Notes under the pieces: model-generated
The model's input: only the letters and a program-made list of their open reading frames with translations
Databases searched by the model: none
What the model was told of the DNA's origin: nothing
Translations under genes and position numbers: made by a program
Part shown: positions 10,869 through 22,116 of the stretch, in pieces
How the letters are laid out: each line of letters opens with the position of its first letter
Numbering within the stretch: the first letter of the stretch is position 1
DNA from: Liolophura sinensis
Taxonomy: Eukaryota; Mollusca; Polyplacophora; Chitonida; Chitonidae
NCBI RefSeq assembly: GCF_032854445.1
Contig: NC_088306.1
Span: 23,097,764-23,161,763 of the forward strand
Length of the DNA: 64,000 bases
Direction of reading: 5' to 3'

Positions 10869-12655
10869 ATAATCATAAAACATAAACAAAAATGACAATA
10901 CAAAACATTGCTTTATTAATCCAGGATTTTACAGTCGTATAGTAACACCTGATTAAATGAAAGCTCTGACATTCCTATGTTTCGCTCTATAAAGTTCAGG
11001 GAAAGTAACTCATTATACAATGATAATACACCCCCAGATTTATTCCCCTTGTTAAACTGTCCTAAAATGTTTAACTCCATACCAAACATGTTTGAGCTTT
11101 GTCCTCGCGACTGAGATACTTGTTTAATTGTTATTTGACATGGAACTCATTCACGGACTACGAATTTGAACTTTGATATGGAATTCATGCCTGGAATATT
11201 CATTGTCTGCACGGCATCATTGAAAACTGATGACCGCTTCTCTCTTGTGTGTTACCGGCTTTATTTCTTCTTTGTATAATTTCTTACATACCTTTGTCTT
11301 TGGGAGTTAGTGTTAAACGTTGTTTTGGAAATGGATCTTGCGATTATCGACTTGGAGCGCCCTTTATGGACTACGAATGGCATATGAATGTCGGACTTGA
11401 GGCTTATATTCAATGCTTAAAGATTCAAAGCACACAACAAAACAATTGCGCACCAAGAGAATGGCTAGAATATTATATCCAAATCATTTTGAGATGCCTG
11501 GCCTTCAGAGGATAGAAGAAATCTGGTGAAACATGACTCTCCGTGCCGAGTGAACTAAACCTATGTGAAAAGTCATGTTTGCTTGTCAAGCCCATGTAGG
11601 CCTACATGACTGTCAGTTACACACAGTAGTTCGGACAACCACAGATTACAAGATGTAGGACCCCTAATCGACCAAACACACCTATTCGGTACATACCTGG
11701 ACAAAGTGATAACTTTTCCGTGTGTTGGAGACACAACAGCTTCACTCCGGTCGAGTCGACCCGAATTACCCAGCGATTAGCTCTACCCGTCACGCGTCTC
11801 GCGTCACGCCATTTATGATGTCCAACAATTATTACTTTATTCAATTTTACATAAAAAAGACATCAAATCCAGAGAATATGATTACAGCAACGTGTTAGGC
11901 AACATATAGGTAAAAATAAGCTTATAACTTGGAAGCATACGGTTATGTAACACTCGCTGTGCCACTTCGAAAGCGGTAAATCTCAAGTATCGAATCTCAA
12001 GTAAATCACCAGTAAATCTCAGGTATCGAAAATTGGACCATTTATAGTAGAAATACGGCATGTGTTTATACTACGGCGAGTGTTCGGGTATACCAACTGA
12101 GAAAGAAGTCCTGATTTGAGGTGATGTGTCCGCACTAGACGGGGGCATCGCCGCGTAGACACTAAGCAAAATGATGACATTCTCATTAACACTCTCCCAA
12201 TTCCAGGAGTTCAAAAGAAAGGGCATAACTGGCCAGGCGGCCTATATGGCTAATCTAAGCCCATTTGTTATCATGGGCGCTAGGTTATCGACTGCCGCTA
12301 TTCACTTCTGCATATACATGAAAAGGTATGGCTGCCGATACCAACAGATAGTTGTGTGACGAGATAAGCTATTCTATAAGACAATCCAGAAGCTAGAGAC
12401 CACGTGATTTCCCTCTTTACACACTGGGTGGGTTAAGAAATTCGTCCGGCAAAATAAAAAATATTACATAAGAAAATGCCTGTTGTCAAATCGATGTCAA
12501 CGATACATGTAATGTTATACAATGTTTTATTATACACCTAAGTGTCCAGCGCCTACTATATTATGTAGTAAACACCACTGTCCAATATTTTTAATATAAT
12601 GGACAGTTGTAACTGTGACGTCACACCTACGGACTACTTTTTGTTTGTCAACTAG
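10869..12655. other. Intergenic DNA, no gene recognised
   Basis: Contains one copy of a dispersed unknown repeat (11221-11353). The 88-codon frame at 11249-11515 begins with a signal-like hydrophobic stretch but starts inside that repeat, so it is not called. A GTAAATCTCAAGTATCGAA short repeat lies at 11977-12030. Confidence 0.45.
11221..11353 (+). repeat. Dispersed unknown repeat, copy 1
   Basis: Shares an interrupted pattern with 44347-44474 and 63016-63145: GAAAACTG..GACCGCTTCTCTC, later CTTTGG.GGTT.GTGTTA and GTTGTTTTGG..ATTGATCTTGCGATTATTGAC. The copies are old and gapped. Confidence 0.5.
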
Positions 12656-13305
12656 CAGACGCCACAACAAGCACGGCTGCCGATCAATCAAATTCTGACC
12701 CTTTTGATTTCACCGACTCTGAAATTTGCATGCTACTTGGTCCATTTGATGGCCCAGAGCTGGACATCTACCTCACACCAATTCCCCAATGTCACCTTAA
12801 ACCTGATGCAGCTGTGTGGTATTACTCCACTCCAATTGGGAGAGCATCGTTTGGGAGAGAGTTGAAGAGGCCAGCCGAGGGTGTTGGACTGAAAGGCCGG
12901 AAAACTAATCACTCGGTCCGAAAAACAACTGTCCAAACCCTTGTAAAATCTGGCGTCGCCCGACATAAAATTATGCAGGTCACCGGGCACAAATTCCTTG
13001 CTAGCATCCAGGAGTATGATTCTAAATTAGATCACGTAGAGCAGAAGCAAATGTCGAGTTTACTTCAGGGCAATCGCGCCTTCAGTCAACCATCTCTTGT
13101 GCTTCCACTACCTGGCCGGTCAGTTCTAGTGCACACAAACGAAGTTTTCACGACTCCGATGCCATCAACTTCCTCGCAGAATCCCAAGGATAATCAGCTA
13201 ACTTTGTCAGCAAACTCTACTTCTCTTTCGTCCTCATCCTTTAAAGATTACACTAGTCTGTTCGGTGGCGCAGTTGTCAATAACTGCACTTTTAATTTTT
13301 ACTGA
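12656..13305 (+). CDS. Crypton-like tyrosine recombinase, C-terminal exon
   Basis: The frame carries the C-terminal tyrosine recombinase signature: NHSVRKT (H..R), then TGHKF (G-H), then Tyr in QEYDS as the likely nucleophile, followed by a Ser/Thr-rich tail ending NNCTFNFY as in Crypton-derived proteins. ATG is at 12730, but the frame stays open back to a 3' splice site (TTTTTGTTTGTCAACTAG) at 12655, so this is probably a last exon starting at 12656. The catalytic N-terminal part, including the first Arg, is not present here and no upstream exon was found. It could be the tail of a Crypton transposon or of a host protein with a Crypton-derived domain (ZMYM2 or QRICH1 type). No frame damage is seen. 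Confidence 0.6.
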
Positions 13306-14164
13306 AACGTCGGCATTCCTTTTCTTTACACTTCTGTTTGTAAAATACCGCTTCGGCCACGTGCGACTGACCCAGTTTTCCGTCTGCCAATGAAAGTGCT
13401 CCATTCAGTATTCCATATTCATCCGAAACCGGCTATCGGCTGTTGTTACGCGATATGAAATAATTAGCTCAGTTTTACCCAATTTTTACCCAATTTACCC
13501 AAACACAACACTCAGACTTTACAAGCCGACGTTGTGCTCCCTTCTCCCTCATTCAATACGAATACTATACTACACACACTATACTATAAAATACTAATAC
13601 TACATCTCCGTAAAATACTCCCTTTTATGCTTTTCTTTATTTTTTTTATTTTTTTTTTATTTATGCTTTTCTTATATGCTTCATACCTTATTCTCCCTTA
13701 TATGCATAATATGCTTTTGTTCATTTCTTTTTAGTAACATGTGGCAGTAGACACTGAGGGCAGTAGAAATTTCGAAGATCCAGTGAACACTATACATTGT
13801 CTCTACATCAATCGTCAGTTTTAACATCACACCACACACAGCTGAAATCATACGTCCAGGAAGGTGTGATATCATATCAGTTGAAGTTTTACAGTGTGCA
13901 CTCAGTGACTGATTTGTTCAAATAATTACGTAGTCAGTCACACACATGCGATCGATTGAAAGATTAAATATTGTCTATCAGTCTCCCTTTCTTATGTGGC
14001 TCAATATATGGGGCGTTATACCATCTACACATATAAGTAAAATATCGCCGTGTATAAACACTGTGTAAGTTATTATTTAAAAACCAAAGTAAATCTATCA
14101 GATATGTATACTGTTAAAATGGCATTCTGAACAATAAGATCAGAATTCTAATTCAGGTACTCAC
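13306..14164. other. Intergenic DNA with T-rich tract
   Basis: No gene recognised. A T-rich stretch with TTTTATTTATGC-type repeats lies at about 13620-13740. Confidence 0.45.
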
Positions 14165-14467
14165 TCGGCAAGTAGTTTTTAAAATAATATCTTCCTTCTC
14201 TATCATGTAATCATAGGCATACAGATTTTTTACTCGTAATTCAGGGTCGACATCTCCTTGTCCCTTTTCCATGTCAATTCGTGAAACCGTCAGAGGGTGT
14301 ATATAGTACTGGCGCTTGTGTTTCAGCAGACCGTGTTCGCAAGAGACGTGAGTCTCATGCCGAATGTCACATCCCGTATTGTGCTTCTTGGGGTTACCGT
14401 CATAAGTGCAGGAGCTGGGCATATCATAACTTAGGAACACCATTCGGCAAACGTCACAACTATAGAT
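14165..14467 (-). CDS. Candidate orphan exon, about 101 codons
   Basis: An open minus-strand stretch flanked by a plausible 3' splice site (CACATTCTGAG at 14468 and above) and a consensus donor GTGAGT at 14159-14164. It starts with YSCDVCRMV, has five further cysteines, and ends with an acidic, Tyr-rich part (KNLYAYDYMIEKEDIILK). The product has normal protein-like composition, unlike neighbouring random frames. I do not recognise it. CDVC could be half of a zinc finger. No partner exon was found, so it may also be chance. Confidence 0.3.
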
Positions 14468-16591
14468 CTCAGAATGTGTGTGTTTAGGTCATCACTCAAA
14501 GAGAAAAATAATGATGACGATTACATATATAGTCTTCCCATGATTGTGTCCTACTTACTTTGGCGAATTACGGTTCGACAGGAAAACTTCGAACTGCTAG
14601 CAATTAACCTGCAAATAAATACTGCTTGTTGATTAAGATTAATACATATCGTCAGTCCTCGTTTCACTTGAATATTTATGGGAGAGTTTTGCTGTCAATG
14701 ACGTCACAAGCCTAATGTTTATAGATGGCAAAGAGCATGGCTAGACATCTCACATTTAAACGTCATAAGAATTTGCTCGCAATTTAATGTTTTAGTAAAA
14801 ATACTCAGTATCATTGCTATGACATTCAAACTTACGACAAGGGCTATGAAGTCCGTCACAGAATTCAGATATGTATAACGACATTTAATTTAGTGATGAA
14901 AAAAAAAAAAAAAACAACGAAATATTTTTAGATTTAATTTTTCAACAGTTCCATCATTATTTTTCTTTTCATGGATCTATGATTTAATTTTGAACTCCAG
15001 ATTATGTCATTTCACTTTCTGTTAATATTTAGCTATTTTTCTTGCCATTCCTCAAGGATATAGTCATGCTGCATTAGCACTGACAGGCTATGAAATTTTA
15101 ACTGAGGTACTTAAAATCTGTGGTCAGAATTTGAGTTATGAAAGGTCGTTATTTTTAACAAATTCCACCAACGGAGTAAACCTTGTCTCAGAAAGATTAT
15201 GCCTTTTGTGCGTTTACTTCTGTACGAAAACCAATATAATAGTATCAACTCAGCGTCGGTTCTCATGCGCTTTATTTTTATCTTGCGTTTTCCTTTAGAC
15301 GCCTTGACTGATGATACTTGTCCCCTCAGACATTTTGCGCACGTGACCAGAAAGTTACAAACAGTTGTGATCGAGCAGGTTCTGGCTCTATGGTTAAGGT
15401 GTTGGTTTCTAATCCCCGGGGTACACGAGACGTCGACTGAGTCCCATTATCTTTGACGAGCAATTTTTATTTATTTTTTCGATCAACGTTCACGTTGAGA
15501 ATTCTAGAGAACATTGGGGCCTGTTGATTCTTTTATTTGATTGGTGTTTCAATCCGCATTCCAGAATACGTGGGCGTACATACATATATTAGTTTACATG
15601 GCGACTCAAAATACGTCAAGAATACCAGGGGGGAAAGTAAATTTGTAAAACTCGCCTGGTCTTTTCCCTTGGGAGTCTTTATGTGGTCTTACATAAAGTA
15701 TGATGTACATCTCTTGCCTTCCACAAATATGACGTAAATATACTACACGCACTTGAAAAAGTTTTCCACATTCAGTGGTTTACTCATACTCCCTACAGCG
15801 CATGCGCCCTCTCTGCGCTCTCTTGGCATCATTGATACCTCTAGCAATTTTTTCTAGCTTCTTTGACAGTGGATGTATATAGGAGCACCAAACAGACGAT
15901 TTAGCTACTTGTTACTGGACGTGTCTTGTACTAAAATAAAACAAGCGACCCATGCAGACTTCTTTGAGGTTTTGTGGTTGTTTAGAGTGAGTACATAGTG
16001 AGCTCTGACGCAATGTTTAGGGTAGAGTCAAAGTTGTCCCGGCTTCTTTAACAGATAACCAGAAGGTTGTATAGATATCCTATAACTTTGTATTCTGAAC
16101 AGTTGCGCCATTAAAGACTTTCATCCAGAACCCTGTTCAAGGTGCCACGTACGCAAGAGTGTGAAAGAAAAATAGAATAAAGAAAAAAAAGAGATATGTT
16201 TACACAAAGGAGATTGTCTGTCACACTGTTAAACCACTGAAGGGTTTACAATGTGTCTGTTTTTCATGGTAGATGAGCGCGCTGAAGGGCATGTTGTGCG
16301 TGCTCACAAACTGAGGTTACACTTCCACAGATTTTGTGCTTCAAGGAGAGCCATAAATTGTGGGGAACTTGAGAAGGGAGCCCACTGTAATCATGTATAA
16401 AGGTAATGGATACAGAATCAAGCAGACTGAATAAAAGGATCAAAATTTTTGTGAAACCTGAAACTGCTATGTGAAAAAGAAAACAAGCTGACAAAAGGAA
16501 TCTTTACAATGTCAGCGATTCTCTGTCACTTCCCTACAGTAGGCTGAATTGACCAATGCAAGTCGTTCTACGCTTATATACACGTAGGTTG
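14468..16591. other. Intergenic DNA, no gene recognised
   Basis: AT-rich. Includes a 16-17 bp A run near 14899-14914. A weak tRNA-like stretch lies around 15380-15440 (CTATGGTTAAGGTGTTGGTTTC and a GGGGTACACGAGAC block), possibly an old SINE head. Nothing else stands out. Confidence 0.4.
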
Positions 16592-16828
16592 GTTTATTTA
16601 TTTATCTGATTGGTTTTTTTACGCCGTACTCAAGAATTTTTCACTTATACGACGGCGGCCAGCATTATGGTGGGAGGGAACGGGGCAAAGCCCTTAAGAA
16701 ATCCATGGCCATCCGCAGGTTACGGCCAGGCCTTACGACCGGAGAGGGAGCCATGATGAGCTGGACCTAAGCTCACATCGACTCATTGTTTAGCGCTAAC
16801 ACGCTAACCTCGCGGCCACGGAGGTGCT
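16592..16828 (-). repeat. SINE family A copy, near full length
   Basis: Family A in its own orientation has a tRNA-like head (GCCTCCGTGGCTCAGTTGG, B box GAGTTCAAGTCC), a GGTTTCCTCCCACCATAATG core, the block GAAATATTCTTGAGTACGGC, and an AAATAAATA tail. Here it is reversed: the TTTATTTATTTA tail is on the left and the tRNA head (CGCGGCCACGGAGG) is on the right. It is diverged. Confidence 0.8.
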
Positions 16829-17735
16829 ACAATAAAATTGATCACAACCCACAATTTACTGTGTTCTTTGTAAACTGACACGAACAGACACGACAACAAG
16901 TGACATAATTTAAGCGTGTTAACCTCGACATTTACGTCGTCCAAAAATCACCGCAATCACCACTTTGTTGACCGAATTGTGTAGAGAAATAAACGTATAT
17001 CTTGAAAGTATATCTACTGTTGGTGAAATCTGATCTTAACGACAATGCGAATCAAGAGAATTAATGCCAAGATTAAGTCACTGTCACGCTCTATAAGGCT
17101 TACTATACATTCTCTAAAAGTCACATGAGACACAATCACGCGTCATGCCATTGGGGACTCCTTTTAAATTTAACGCTGGGCCAGACACGCATACTCTGTA
17201 CTAGTCTTACAATAAAAAAAAAATTGAGCACGAGATACCTCTCTTTTCGAGCTATAAAGTGTTGATGAAGTCGACAAAAGAAGCTGTGTTGATTTCGGCC
17301 AGTTAAGTAGGCCAAACAGCTGCATGGGTGCACAAAGCTGGCCTGGAAAAGTTGGTGGAACTTGATTTGACTGTTTGCTGTTCTTAAGCAGAATGAGATC
17401 TACTAGAGCTTATCATCTGAAGTACAGAGTTTATAACTTAGCTTCTAGGGCTAAACAAACGTCAATACAAACCATACCAATTAATTTTGTTTTTGATTGT
17501 TGTTTAACGCCATACCCGGTACTCACATATACGATTTCGGCTTGTATTTTGGGTTGTGGAAACCAGAGGGCGTGACCCAAACCACTGATTTTTGATTTAC
17601 ATGTATGCACACTATGTTGCTGAAAGTCCAGTGATCTCTACCGGACGTTAGACTGCGCAAACGGACACACGACACCATGATGGACAGTCAGAGCAGAGTA
17701 AAATTTCGAACTTAGTTTTAACTCTTAACCAAATT
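16829..17735. other. Intergenic DNA, no gene recognised
   Basis: AT-rich. Near 17490-17545 there is a short degenerate match to the 3' part of reversed SINE family A (TGTTTAACGCCATACCCGGT). No gene. Confidence 0.4.
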
Positions 17736-18333
17736 GCCTCTCACCAATGCGACCGCTGTGAGTTCAAGTCCAGCTCATGCTGGCTTTCTCTCTGGTCGTA
17801 CGTGCGAAGGTCTGGCACCAACCTGCGGATGGTCGTGGGTTTCCTCCGGGCTTTGCCCGGTTTCCTCCCACTATAATGCTGACCGGCCCGGATAGCACAG
17901 TTGGTAGAGCGTCCGCTTCGGGACCGGTAGATCCAGGATCAATCCTTGGTCGAGTCACACCTAAGACTTTAAAAGAGGAAGTTGTAACTTCCTCGCTTGG
18001 CGTTCAGCATGAAGGGGATAGTGCAACGACTGGTTGACCCGTATCAGTATAATGGCTCGGGCGGGGCGGCTTACTTGCCTTCGATAAGTCGTCTCAGTGA
18101 TGCAGCACTAAATAAAAGAGCGGTGGAAATCCGTCCTGTAACAAGGAGGCACATTACACGTGCATGCACCTTAATGATTCCTTCGTCGTCATATGACTGA
18201 AAAATTGTTGAGAACGACGTTAAACCCCAAGCACTCACTCACTCACTATAATGCTGGCTGCCGTCGTATAAGTGAAATATTCTTGAGTACGGCATCAAAA
18301 CACCAATCAAATAAATAAATAAATAAATAAATA
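17736..18333 (+). repeat. SINE family A copy split by a SINE B
   Basis: The 5' part runs 17736-17881 (B box GAGTTCAAGTCC, then the GGTTTCCTCCCACTATAATG core). The 3' part resumes at 18244-18256 and ends in a long AAATAAAT tail at 18333. The two halves fit together with the 13-bp sequence CACTATAATGCTG present on both sides of the inserted SINE B. Confidence 0.9.
17882..18243 (+). repeat. SINE family B, full length, with target duplication
   Basis: A 362-bp tRNA-derived SINE. A box TAGCACAGTTGGTAGAGCG, B box-like GGATCAATCC, then a CTTCCTCGCTTGGCGTTCAG body and an end of TTAAACCCCAAGCACTCAC with (ACTC)n repeats. It is flanked by the 13-bp direct repeat CACTATAATGCTG (17869-17881 and 18244-18256), so insertion by target-primed reverse transcription into the SINE A is clear. 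This is the best family B copy in the window. Confidence 0.9.
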
Positions 18334-18892
18334 CACAAAATTGCCATTCAAGGGATACAAATTAAGGTAAATTTATTAGGAGCGGGTTAAAATGAAATAT
18401 ACACCCCAAGATATTATGTGTAATAGGCATGTTACACGACGATGTATGCATGAAGACGTAAAATTTATTTCATGGGCCAAGCATACAGGGCGAGAAATTC
18501 TGTAGATGTCTGTACCAATTCATTTTTTTTTTTGCTAACCTTGGTTAGGCAAGAGTGACTGCACGCGGTGCGGTGGACAAAGCCTTAAAATGCGTATAAA
18601 GACAGCCAGCGCAATGAAATGAAACTCACGGGTACATGACTTAATGAAACCTGGTTTAAGAAAATTGCCTAGCATATGTATCCTGTTGATGTTACAGAAT
18701 TGGATTTTAGGGACTGAACCATGTACGATATACTAAAAAAGGATGTGTCATAGACATACGTAACACAGTCCTGCTTATAAATACAAAAAGACTACAGCAC
18801 AGGGAGTATAAAGGCAGTTGTATCGCCAACCAGATAGTTTGGCATGACACTATGCACACGCCGAAAAATTTAAAAACCATACGTGAGATAGT
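18334..18892. other. Intergenic DNA, nothing recognised
   Basis: AT-rich spacer between SINE copies with no supported gene. Confidence 0.45.
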
Positions 18893-19020
18893 CTGCCAGC
18901 AATCTCCGGATGGTCGTGGGTTTCCGACGAGTTCTGCACGGTTTCTTCCCACTAACGTGCTGGCCGGTGTCGTATATGTGAAATAGGACGTAAAACATCC
19001 ATTAATGAAGTAAATCAAAT
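18893..19020 (+). repeat. SINE family A fragment
   Basis: Keeps the middle and 3' part (GGATGGTCGTGGGTTTCC, CTTCCCACTAACGTGCTGG, then a degenerate tail). The tRNA head is missing. Confidence 0.75.
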
Positions 19021-19411
19021 ATATAAAATTTAAAGAAAAACTGGTTTCGGTATAGATGTATAGGAATCGTGTAACAATATAACTTGATAGTTTGCAGGAA
19101 TGAGTGACATAAAAAACTTGAAAGATTTGTTACTTCTAGGTAAAACACTGTTCTCCTTCTTATATATGTGTAAGCAATGCGAAAATAAAATTACCTTCTT
19201 TCTCACAAGAAGCGTTAGAAATACAACCGCCCTTTCTTAGCTCATTTGTTTTAACTGACTTCGTTCTACCTACATTCTGTTTTAATTCGGATTTTCCCCA
19301 CCGCACACACCGTTGAACGTCAACTCCTCTAAAATGCTGGATACATGCATCAGAACATAATGGTGTTAGTACTGGTGCCACGACACTCGATCTTGCGCAA
19401 CATAATTTCTA
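19021..19411. other. Intergenic DNA, nothing certain
   Basis: A Cys-containing minus-strand frame at about 19160-19400 ends at a possible GTAATT donor, but no family or partner exon was recognised and it is not called as a gene. Confidence 0.35.
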
Positions 19412-19600
19412 ACTAATGTAGTCCCTGTGAGTTCAAGTCCAGTTCATGCTGACTTCCTCTCTGGCCGTACGAGGGAAGGTCTTCCAGCAGCCTGCGGATT
19501 TATCCGGGTTCTGCCCTGTTTCCTCCCACGATGATGCTGGCCTCCGTGGCATAAGTGAAATGCTCTTGACTACGGCTGAAACACCAATCAAATAAATCAA
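19412..19600 (+). repeat. SINE family A copy
   Basis: B box GAGTTCAAGTCC is followed by the family core and ends CACCAATCAAATAAATCAA. The 5' A-box part is absent or too diverged to see. Confidence 0.8.
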
Positions 19601-19719
19601 TTCATTAATCAAACTGATAAACACAAAAGGCAATAGTCACGGGAATATACAAACAACACAACATGTCGCTTATACTGAGGAATACGAAATACGAATGTTT
19701 GCGAAATATTAAACGAAGT

Positions 19720-19765
19720 ACAAGTCACTGTTTAGGCTGACAGCCTGTAGAACAATATCCAAACT
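19720..19765 (+). repeat. Left arm of an inverted repeat split by Tc1
   Basis: A 46-bp arm matching the reverse complement of 21336-21381 with three differences. The pair would form a hairpin or TIR structure with about 40 bp of spacer once the Tc1 element between them is removed. Confidence 0.85.
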
Positions 19766-19770
19766 ATATA

Positions 19771-21300
19771 TACTCTCCCAAAAAAGAAACGCAACATCCC
19801 CCCCAAAAGATCAATCATAAATTCTTCAAAAATTTGGCGTGATTGAGACATGACAATATGATCATATTATAATGTAAATGTACGATAATTGAATTTAAAC
19901 GCCAGATAGTGTCTGTTGGTCACACGTGACTTAAGGGTCGGCCTTTGTGTAACGCTGCGCGAGGGATTCGTAGAGAAAAACTTAGGACAGTTGCACCTGC
20001 GAATCATGCCGTATTTTTAAGCGGATTTAATGGGTATAAAAGACACATAACCGTTCCGTTGAATTCAGTCACTAAGTTGCTTCTCCAACCTGCCAAGATA
20101 TGCCAAGACTAGACACCGCTACCCGGAACATCGTCATTGGTCGACTCCTCGCCGGTGAATCACAGAATGCAGTCGCTAGACTTTATCATGTTCACCGGAG
20201 CACGATTTCCCGGCTCTGGCAACGGTACCAGCAATCCGGTTCAACAGCTGACCGTCAACGTTATGGCCGACCTAGGGTCACAACAGCAGCCCAAGACCGT
20301 TACATCCGGTTACTTCATCTCAGAAACCGAACCGTAACAGCAACAGAAACAGCATCAAATGTCCCAGGTCTCCGACGAATATCGGCACAGACAGTCAGGA
20401 ACCATCTCCGTGAAAACGGCTTACGTCCCAGACGTCCTTACTTTGGCGTAGTACTGAGACAACAGCATCGACGCGCAAGGGTACAATGGTGCAACAGATT
20501 AAGGGACTGGAATCTGCGAAATTGGAGGCGAGTCTGGTTCAGCGATGAATCCAGATTCATGCTGGAGAAAAGAGATGGCCATACACGCGTCTACAGACGC
20601 CGAAATGAGAGGTTCGCAAGGAACTGCGTCCTTGAAGTCGACAATTTCGGTGGAGGAAGTGTGATGGTGTGGGGTGCCATATCATACGCCCGAAAATCTC
20701 AACTGGTGCACATCCCAGGCAACCTTAACGCTGCTCGATACAGAGATGAGGTTTTGACGCCACACATGCTGCCCATAATGGACCTTCGTAGGGAAGTTTT
20801 TCAGCACGACAACGCTCGGCCGCATACAGCTCGTGCTACGGTTGACTTTCTGGAGAACCAGAACGTAACAGTGCTGCCCTGGCCGTCCAAATCACCAGAT
20901 TTGAACCCAATAGAACATTTGTGGGATGACTTGGGAAAACGCTTGCGCAGTCGTCATCCTGCGCCCCAAACTCAGCAAGAAGTGCTGCGGGCTCTTGACC
21001 AAGAATGGAGAATTCCGCAAAACCGTATTCGCCGATTGATCATGTCTATGCCGAGACGGATTCGCGCTGTGTTACGGGTTAATGGTAGGCATAGCAGATA
21101 TTGACTTTGCAGTGACGTCATCTGAGTGCTATGGACTTTAATGTGATAAATTTTGACATTGTAATTAACTTAAAAGTCTGAACAACCAGTGTGGAAAATT
21201 TCAGTGTGATGTGATGCTTATTTTTGTATTTAAGATGATGTTGAAAAATTCATATTTGGATAAAACGAATCGGATGTTGCGTTTCTTTTTTGGGAGAGTA
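19771..21300 (+). mobile_element. Tc1-type transposon, apparently intact
   Basis: A 1,530-bp element with perfect 29-bp terminal inverted repeats (19771-19799 and 21272-21300; TACTCTCCCAAAAAAGAAAC... on the left). It lies within a TATATA context, so the TA target duplication is present but its exact edge is ambiguous by 2 bp. It encodes one uninterrupted transposase at 20100-21104. Perfect ends and an open gene suggest recent insertion and possible activity. Confidence 0.95.
20100..21104 (+). CDS. Tc1-family DD34E transposase, 334 aa
   Basis: A complete transposase. Residues 1-110 form the paired helix-turn-helix DNA-binding region (SQNAVARLYHVHRSTISRLW, then a GRPR hook at 56-59). The DDE catalytic domain follows: D149 in FSDESRF, D237 in QHDNARPHTA and E272 in SPDLNPIEHLW. 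The 34 residues between D237 and E272 make it DD34E, the Tc1 spacing. The length is normal for the family and no stops or frameshifts occur. The ATG lies 329 bp inside the left end; untranslated spacers flank it on both sides. It binds its own inverted ends and moves the element into TA dinucleotides. Confidence 0.97.
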   Translation: MPRLDTATRNIVIGRLLAGESQNAVARLYHVHRSTISRLWQRYQQSGSTADRQRYGRPRVTTAAQDRYIRLLHLRNRTVTATETASNVPGLRRISAQTVRNHLRENGLRPRRPYFGVVLRQQHRRARVQWCNRLRDWNLRNWRRVWFSDESRFMLEKRDGHTRVYRRRNERFARNCVLEVDNFGGGSVMVWGAISYARKSQLVHIPGNLNAARYRDEVLTPHMLPIMDLRREVFQHDNARPHTARATVDFLENQNVTVLPWPSKSPDLNPIEHLWDDLGKRLRSRHPAPQTQQEVLRALDQEWRIPQNRIRRLIMSMPRRIRAVLRVNGRHSRY

Positions 21301-21335
21301 TATATATAGAGATTATCATCGTCTTCGAGGATATG

Positions 21336-21381
21336 AGTTTGGATATTGTTTTACAGGCTGTCGGCCTAAACGGTGACTTGT
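21336..21381 (-). repeat. Right arm of the inverted repeat split by Tc1
   Basis: Reverse complement of 19720-19765, 43 of 46 positions identical. The similarity stops at the same point on both outer sides, so these arms are the complete inverted repeat. Confidence 0.85.
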
Positions 21382-21784
21382 ATAGAAACCAGTTATACAA
21401 CTTCTAAGTGTGGAGACCCACGATGCAGATGACGTCAAAATTTAATAACAAAGCAGTCATTTTTTGTTGTATGTTACCAGTTTTAACTTCCGTATTAACG
21501 CTACTATGAACAAAAAATTCCAACGTCTACTGTATGTCTGAACCTGCTCTAATTGTAACAAATTGTGAATAGGCGAAACCGGTGATTCATTCAGGAATCG
21601 ATGTAGAGTACATACACAACAAATTATCGCATCATGTACCCGTAACCTACACAGTGAGCCCAAGTTCCACATAATGCCCTTCTCTAATAATCTCTATATA
21701 CAGCTGTCCCAAGATATGCTGAAATAAATAAAGCTCTGAAGAACCGTCACGAAACGGTGAACTGAAATCAACAAGTTGAGTTTG

Positions 21785-21786
<2 letters not shown>
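21382..21786. other. Intergenic DNA, nothing recognised
   Basis: No supported gene or repeat in this roughly 400-bp spacer. Confidence 0.4.

Positions 21787-21849
<63 letters not shown>
21787..21849. repeat. (AT)n microsatellite
   Basis: About 31 perfect AT dinucleotides. It truncates the transposase-like fragment to its right. Confidence 0.97.
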
Positions 21850-21850
<1 letters not shown>

Positions 21851-21851
<1 letters not shown>

Positions 21852-21946
21852 TTGAATGCTTGAGCTACAAAGCGGTGTGTTGCCCCATCTCTTCCAAACA
21901 TAAAAATCAATTCAACTCTTTCTTGTACTGTTAATTTATTAGCCAT
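21851..21946 (-). pseudogene. N-terminal transposase helix-turn-helix fragment
   Basis: A 32-codon minus-strand piece starting MANKLTVQERVELIFMFG and ending RFVAQAFN. It resembles the DUF4817-type helix-turn-helix at the start of some mariner/IS630-related proteins (VELIFMFGRDGATHR..A..FN). It then runs directly into the AT microsatellite, so the rest is lost. A pyrimidine tract and AG precede the ATG, so it might instead be an isolated exon. Confidence 0.45.
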
Positions 21947-22116
21947 AATAACTCTGAAAGAGAGAAAAAATTTTAAAATCAGTATTAAATCTGAAACACA
22001 GAAAAAAAAGTACAAGAGCAGTGTGCAGTTTCTAATAAAGTTTTAATGACGTACCTGTATAAAAAGTGATGTCAAATACAGAAAGTGCACAATAGGATTG
22101 TTTATTTGGATTGTGA

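Noticed and set aside
11249-11515. 88-codon frame with a signal-peptide-like start and several Cys
   Set aside because: Its start is inside a dispersed repeat whose other copies are not open, and no splice signals support it. It could be revisited if expressed.
17777-18037. 86-codon frame over SINE sequence (similar ones at 62545-62850 and 63624-63917)
   Set aside because: Reads across SINE copies; the same peptides recur wherever the SINE occurs.
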